Notes under the pieces: model-generated | What the model was told of the DNA's origin: nothing | What the model saw: only the letters and a program-made list of their open reading frames with translations | The model's database searches: none | Shown: positions 59,761-64,000 of the stretch, piece after piece | How the letters are laid out: every line of letters begins with the position of its first letter | How positions within the stretch are numbered: the first letter of the stretch is position 1 | Translations under genes and position numbers: made by a program | Assembly (NCBI GenBank): GCA_033239525.1 | Contig: BSYO01000038.1 | Span: 3,797,556 to 3,861,555, forward strand | From: Nepenthes gracilis | Lineage: Eukaryota > Streptophyta > Magnoliopsida > Caryophyllales > Nepenthaceae | Reading direction: 5' to 3' | DNA length: 64,000 nucleotides

Positions 59761-60414
59761 AAAATTTAACACAAATATCAAATTGATTTCAACATAAATA
59801 TCAAATTGGTATGTATATTGTTTTAGAGAAAAATAAGCTACCCGTTTGTCTGCTTATACATGTAATGAGGTAGATAATAGCACAGTAGTACTACCACAAC
59901 ATACAACAAATGAAATCCATTCTCAGCTAAGAAAAATCTTATGGCACTTTGCGTCCAAATAGAGCTCACTGTCTCAAATCTGCCATTGTTTCGCTTAAGC
60001 TAAAATTCTTCCTTGTCCCCCTATTGGCTTGATCAATCTGCCATCCGAACATCACCTCTGCAGTTATTACTCGTTGCCTGCCAAAAATATCCGTAAATGG
60101 AGACAAATCAGGAGAGAATTTCATGTGCTGATTTATTTGTCATATCTACCCAAGCACCCGAAATTTTGTCAAATTTATTTGGCAGTACAAATACAACCAG
60201 ATTGCAATATAAAACTTAAATTGACAGACGCAGGGCAACATTCAGATTGTTACCATTCTTTTACCTTGTGCTTAAAGGGTAAAAATCAAGTGCAAAAGGA
60301 TCAACAGTCTTGTGAGTAGTGTCTTAACTAATCATACAATTCCCAGGGCAAAGAGTAATTGGAACAATAGAGGTTCATAGCTACTGTCCATGCCGCCGCC
60401 CCCGGCTTTGCTTT
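59761..60414. other. Sequence between CACTA repeats and the PPR relic
   Basis: An AT-rich part, then from about 59.93 kb more balanced sequence without a recognisable domain. It may be flanking sequence taken up with the PPR gene. A 96-codon plus-strand frame (60029-60319) shows no family features. Confidence 0.35.
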
Positions 60415-61530
60415 TTACTGAATTATGACAGTTGTTTTTTCAATTTTTCTGCAATCAATATGATGCCTCCACACCATCATAGCCTCCTTGAGCTTTCCAT
60501 CCTCGCATAGACCATGGATAAGCACAATATAGCAAACCTCATTGCGAATGCAATTTTTACTCTCCATCTCCTTCCAAACAAGAAGAGCTTCTGGGGCTCT
60601 GCCTATCCTTAAGTAGCCCTTCAGCAAGGAACTGTATGTAAAAGCATTGGGAGCGAGGCCTGCATTGATCATTGCAGATAAAATTTCTTTAGCATCCTCA
60701 GGTTTTCCATCTCCACACAGACCATCAATAAGAGCACTATAAACAACATTGTTGGGTTTACATCCTTTTTCAATCATTTCCTTCCATAATCTCTTTGCCT
60801 CTTCAGGCCTTCCCTGCTTAAACAATCCACTCAGAAGGGCGGAATCAACGTATTCATTTATTGCTTAACAAGACCATTAATGATTGTTCCATATGTGACA
60901 TCATTAGGCTGGCATCTGTTTGAAACCATCTGATATAAGAGACTGATTGCCTTATCTAACTTCCCCTTGAGACATAAACCATGAATAAGGGTATTATAGG
61001 TGACATCATTCGGAACACAACCTTTGAAATACATATTGTCCACCATCTTAGTTGCACGAGCCATGTCACCCTTCCTACAAAGTGCATTTATCAGTACATT
61101 AGATGGGAAAACTCCCATCTATCTGCATTTCATCCAACAATGAAACTGCCTCTTCAATCCTGTCCTCCTTGCACAACCCATCCATCAATGTGCAATAACT
61201 GGGGTACATTTCCTGACCGGCATTTCCCTAAACAATTCTATCGCCCTATCAACTAATCTCAATTTACACATTGCTTTGATAACCAAATTAAAGGTCAAAA
61301 CATTTGGCATTATATTCTTACTTCCAACAGCATACGAATAAAATTCCAGAGCCCGACAAAATTGACCCGCTCGACAAATTACATTTAGAACAGAGTTAAA
61401 TGATCAAACAATTCGTCTACAATCAAATTCATCCACCATTCTATCGAACAACATTACAGCCTCCTCAGGCAACTGTGCTTTCCCATAAGCCCTAAACACC
61501 ACAATAAAATTCTTCTCCCTAAACACTGCC
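60415..61530 (-). pseudogene. EMB1025: Truncated P-class PPR gene copy, EMB1025-like
   Basis: The minus strand encodes consecutive 35-residue pentatricopeptide repeats whose text follows Arabidopsis EMB1025 (At4g20090): FIVVFRAYGKA (about 61.5 kb), VTYNTLIHGLCLKGKLDKA, NDVTYGTIINGLVKQ (60858-61118), then, after a frame change with loss of about 16 residues, NVVYSALIDGLC..GKPEDAKEIL and KLKEAMMVW (60415-60825). After MMVW the frame ends in unrelated codons, so about the last four repeats and the C-terminus are missing; the N-terminus is also absent or unrecognisable. An in-frame stop and another frame break occur near 61.13-61.41 kb. Functional EMB1025-type proteins bind organellar RNA; this copy cannot. 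Confidence 0.85.
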
Positions 61531-62338
61531 TTCACGCTTCTTCCTCAAGAAGCTATACCCATAATCGATCAGTATCTTCTTCCCTATCCCGGACCCTTTT
61601 CCGGCGACCACCTCATTCTCTCCCATCAAGTGTACCACCCCTCCACGCCACGCCTTATCGAGAACTGCCATCTCCTCCTCAAGCTCCTCATTATTCATGA
61701 TGTTTCTAACCTTACATGCGCTGATTTCCTACGAGCCCTGTTACAATTATTCGTTTCCCTACTGCTATCCCTGAGTGTGGCAGCCACTACGAAAGCAAAA
61801 CCTAATGCTCAAATGGTCAGTTTTAACTAGCAAATTCAATGTCAAATGAGAAATCTGAATTAGTAAAAGTGTTCTGAATATAATTAAATACAACATACCT
61901 GAAAATGGAAAAAAGGGTCTAGGAATAACACCCTTTTTTCTTCATGCCGATACTTTGATTAACACTCTGATTCTCGCTACTCAGCCTTACAATGTTAGTC
62001 TGCCAAGATCCTGACACTTTGTCCAAAATATTATCAAGTCAAAATAATTCACACAGCTCAAATGCTACCAAGTAACATTGTGATTCACACATTAATCACT
62101 CAATCAGATAAAAAAAAAAGATAGCAATCAACTAATTTACACATTAAGCACTCAAAATTTAGAGTTTACAACCTGAACTTGAATTTACATGTATGCCTCC
62201 TTTGAATACTGAGATCATCAGATTTGGTCTTTTATTTTTTTGAATGTTCGGATGTTATAGGCAATGAGCTATTTTTCAAATAACTCTAATATGTAATCCG
62301 AGATATCTCAATATAATCTAATCATGTTCGGGAATAAA
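61531..62338. other. Region between PPR relic and transposase gene
   Basis: Around 61.54-61.83 kb some GC-richer text may be more of the captured locus (a minus-strand frame upstream of the PPR part), but I cannot match it. The rest is AT-rich and non-coding. Confidence 0.35.
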
Positions 62339-64000
62339 CTAAACAAATATGGAAAATAATATTTTAAATAACTCTACCTCCACTTGTTTTAGCACACGAT
62401 CGGTCGAGGAAGAGAAAGCCAGCTGGCCTTTTAAGACTTTAGATTGGCTCGTAGTTTTGCTAGTAGGCCCACTAGATTGATCACAAGTTCGTTTCCTGTT
62501 CTTGTCAAACGACCTTACAACTTCCGCCTTAATGAATAACATGTAAAGTGCACAGCCAAGTCATACTAAAATTTGGAATGGAAACCCAAAAGTTGAATAT
62601 GGATACGTATAATACTTGCAATATCATGAACTCCCATTCCTATATGAACTTTTGATTTGTTTGCTTGGAAGATTGTAGCTCTTTTTGATTCAAAAGGCAA
62701 CTACTCAGATTACCTGAAACTTAAATAATGAGCCACCATCCGCTTCTTCAACACTTTTATCATTCATTTGGTTAATTGCATTCTCCAAGTCCTGCAAACA
62801 ATTACTATTGATGTAAGATATGGTTTGGGTAGGGTGTAATAAGAAACGATAGCTATAAACTTACTGTTTTTTTAGTTTGCATTGTACATAATTCTTCTTT
62901 AATCAAAGTCGCATATCAGAATATATATCAGCTTTCAGCTCGACAAGCAATTTAGAACGAATCTCGACTTCTTTTTGATTTAGCAAATCTGCTAATCGTC
63001 GTTGAACTTCAACCTCAATCCGAGCATTAATGTCATTTTCTAGGCATATTGGCATCTTACTACAACTTTCTAAATAGTAATTGTCATTTCTAGTTGGCCG
63101 AGGACCTTCTCCCATCCCTCTTATGTATGTAGACTTACATCCATGAACAATTGAAAAAGCATCCTCTGCCATCAAGTTATTAGCACCATTTTGTTCAACC
63201 TGAGTCTCATATAATTCTAACAGCTTCTAATATGCATATTCCGACTCATTATCTATCCAATTTTCATCTTTTCGTTTCTTTTCTTTTACAAACAATTTCA
63301 AGTATTCTGTAGGCTCGATCGATTTTTCGCGATGTGAATGTTGTTCGCTTCGCTGTTTGTAAATTTTTAAGTGTTAGCAAATAACAAAAAGATGTCATAT
63401 ATTAAAGATGGCTATTACCATCTCATGCAAAGTACGTGCAATAGATTTTGTGCCAACGCAACTCATCATTCTCTGTTTACTTCTATTCTTTGAATTATTT
63501 TCACTCATATGCTGCATTTGAAACAATAAATAATATTAGTCATCTGAGTACATATATGTGTGAGTCTAGGAACCAGCACAAAGCATTTGTATTTATTAAG
63601 TAGTGTTATTAAATAAAGAATGATATACTTACTCGAAACTTTTGACTTTTCCAATATTCTAGAACCAACCATTTCCATTGCTCAATATCTACATTAAGAG
63701 GACAGTTTTCAATCCGCTTCTTATCAGCTCTATATTTTTTGTAGTAGTCTCTTCGCAGATTAAAACGCCAAGTACGGAATCTTTTTATCAATTCTTTCTG
63801 AATTGCCATATTTACATGATTTTCATTTGGCAAGACGTATTTTTCCTACAACAATCAAGCAATGGCAATATGTCATGCATACCAAATAATACAAAAAAGA
63901 AATACAACCAAATATATTAATATATCATTATATATATATATATTAAATTTACCTTCACTTTTTGCATTAATTTCATCTTGATATGAGCATCCATTTGCTT
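62339..64000 (-). pseudogene. CACTA transposase-24 (TNPA-like) gene, multi-exon, decayed, incomplete in window
   Basis: Minus-strand exons with good GT-AG borders: 63954 to beyond the window; 63633-63845 (..KELIKRFRTWRFNLRRDYYKK.., ..DIEQWKWLVLEYW..); 63419-63511 (..GTKSIARTLHEM); 62903-63352 (..EPTEYLKLFVKEKKRK.., FSIVHGCKSTYIRGMGEGPR.., then a coiled coil VEVQRRLADLLNQKEVEIR); 62714-62791; and a last piece at 62339-62510. The order matches the plant transposase-24 family, which assists the CACTA transposase TNPD and binds subterminal repeats. A TAG stop (63227-63229) interrupts the fourth exon. Otherwise the frame is well kept, so the decay looks recent. The 62903 stop may be bypassed by splicing. 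Confidence 0.75.

Larger units (their letters stand above)
59430..64000 (-). mobile_element. CACTA (En/Spm) transposon, one end in window, with captured PPR sequence
   Basis: The left terminus is CACTACAACAA at 59430, followed by about 330 bp of subterminal repeats (TTTAGTGACAAA and its complement). A decayed transposase-24-type gene on the minus strand (62339-64000) runs off the window. Between them is a truncated EMB1025-like PPR copy on the same strand. Terminus, subterminal repeats and TNPA-type gene in this order form the 3' part of a CACTA element. The other terminus is beyond the window, so the 3-bp target duplication cannot be tested (left flank ACT). Confidence 0.65.

Noticed and set aside
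60029..60319. 96-codon plus-strand frame
   Set aside because: Opposite in orientation to the PPR relic, with no domain; probably chance or untranslated sequence of the captured locus.
1..64000. tRNA, rRNA or organelle-DNA insertions
   Set aside because: No T-loop/B-box with a supporting cloverleaf, rRNA core or recognisable organelle gene was seen on either strand by reading; a dedicated scan was not possible.

Overview
The window is nuclear DNA of a flowering plant, probably a eudicot. The evidence is AT-rich intergenic DNA, GT-AG introns, a Dof zinc-finger gene, a polyol transporter closest to Arabidopsis PLT4 (At2g20780), a relic of an EMB1025-type PPR gene, and a dense mix of Copia, Ty3/gypsy (Tat-like), CACTA and MITE elements. 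Only three loci look like ordinary host genes: a small two-exon membrane-protein gene (first exon about 6.06-6.32 kb, minus), a DOF transcription factor (29.09-29.83 kb, minus) and the PLT4-like transporter (about 45.5-51.7 kb, plus). No rRNA, tRNA or CRISPR was seen.

Layout. 0.36-4.1 kb: decayed Copia-type element with two diverged LTRs and a possible solo LTR inside it. 4.9-5.3 kb: short tandem duplication. 5.9-6.6 kb: membrane-protein gene. 7.0-7.26 kb: promoter-like island with GGCCCA and telo-box motifs. 7.3-23.4 kb: gene-free AT-rich DNA carrying a Mutator-type MITE (9.95-10.17 kb), an LTR-like relic (11.7-12.5 kb) and two solo LTRs of one Tat-like family (13.71-14.76 and 17.10-18.08 kb). 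23.4-29.0 kb: decayed Copia element on the minus strand with gag, integrase, RT and RNase H relics between short LTRs. 29.1-29.8 kb: DOF gene. 31.3-31.7 kb: 206-bp tandem duplication.

32.6-45.2 kb is a 12.6-kb minus-strand Tat-like Ty3/gypsy element with both LTRs, a mutated primer-binding site, a polypurine tract, gag/RT/RNase H/integrase relics and an extra antisense (plus-strand) coding relic. A 1.38-kb solo LTR with a perfect GCTTT target duplication sits inside its integrase. The element's 5' LTR abuts the PLT4 promoter. A block of about 2.8 kb (LTR part, promoter, leader, exon 1, first part of intron 1) is then present twice in tandem (about 44.6-47.27 and 47.37-50.10 kb) ahead of a single exon 2 (50,270-51,690). 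The gene therefore has two nearly identical promoter/first-exon modules that predict proteins differing at one residue (A28 or V28).

52.2-52.7 kb is a hairpin MITE. 52.73-57.14 kb is a solo LTR of the Tat-like family, plus strand, split by a 2.6-kb solo LTR with internal tandem repeats. From 59.43 kb to the window end lies the end of a CACTA (En/Spm) transposon: a CACTACAACAA terminus, subterminal TTTAGTGACAAA repeats, a decayed transposase-24-type (TNPA-like) gene, and between them a truncated, frameshifted copy of an EMB1025-like PPR gene, which looks like captured host sequence.

The genes do not form a pathway. What links the region is repeated nested insertion and recombination of LTR elements, which appears to have remodelled the 5' end of the transporter gene. 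Element edges marked by target duplications are reliable to a base or so; other edges are approximate. All calls are from reading the sequence and recalled family features, without database searches.
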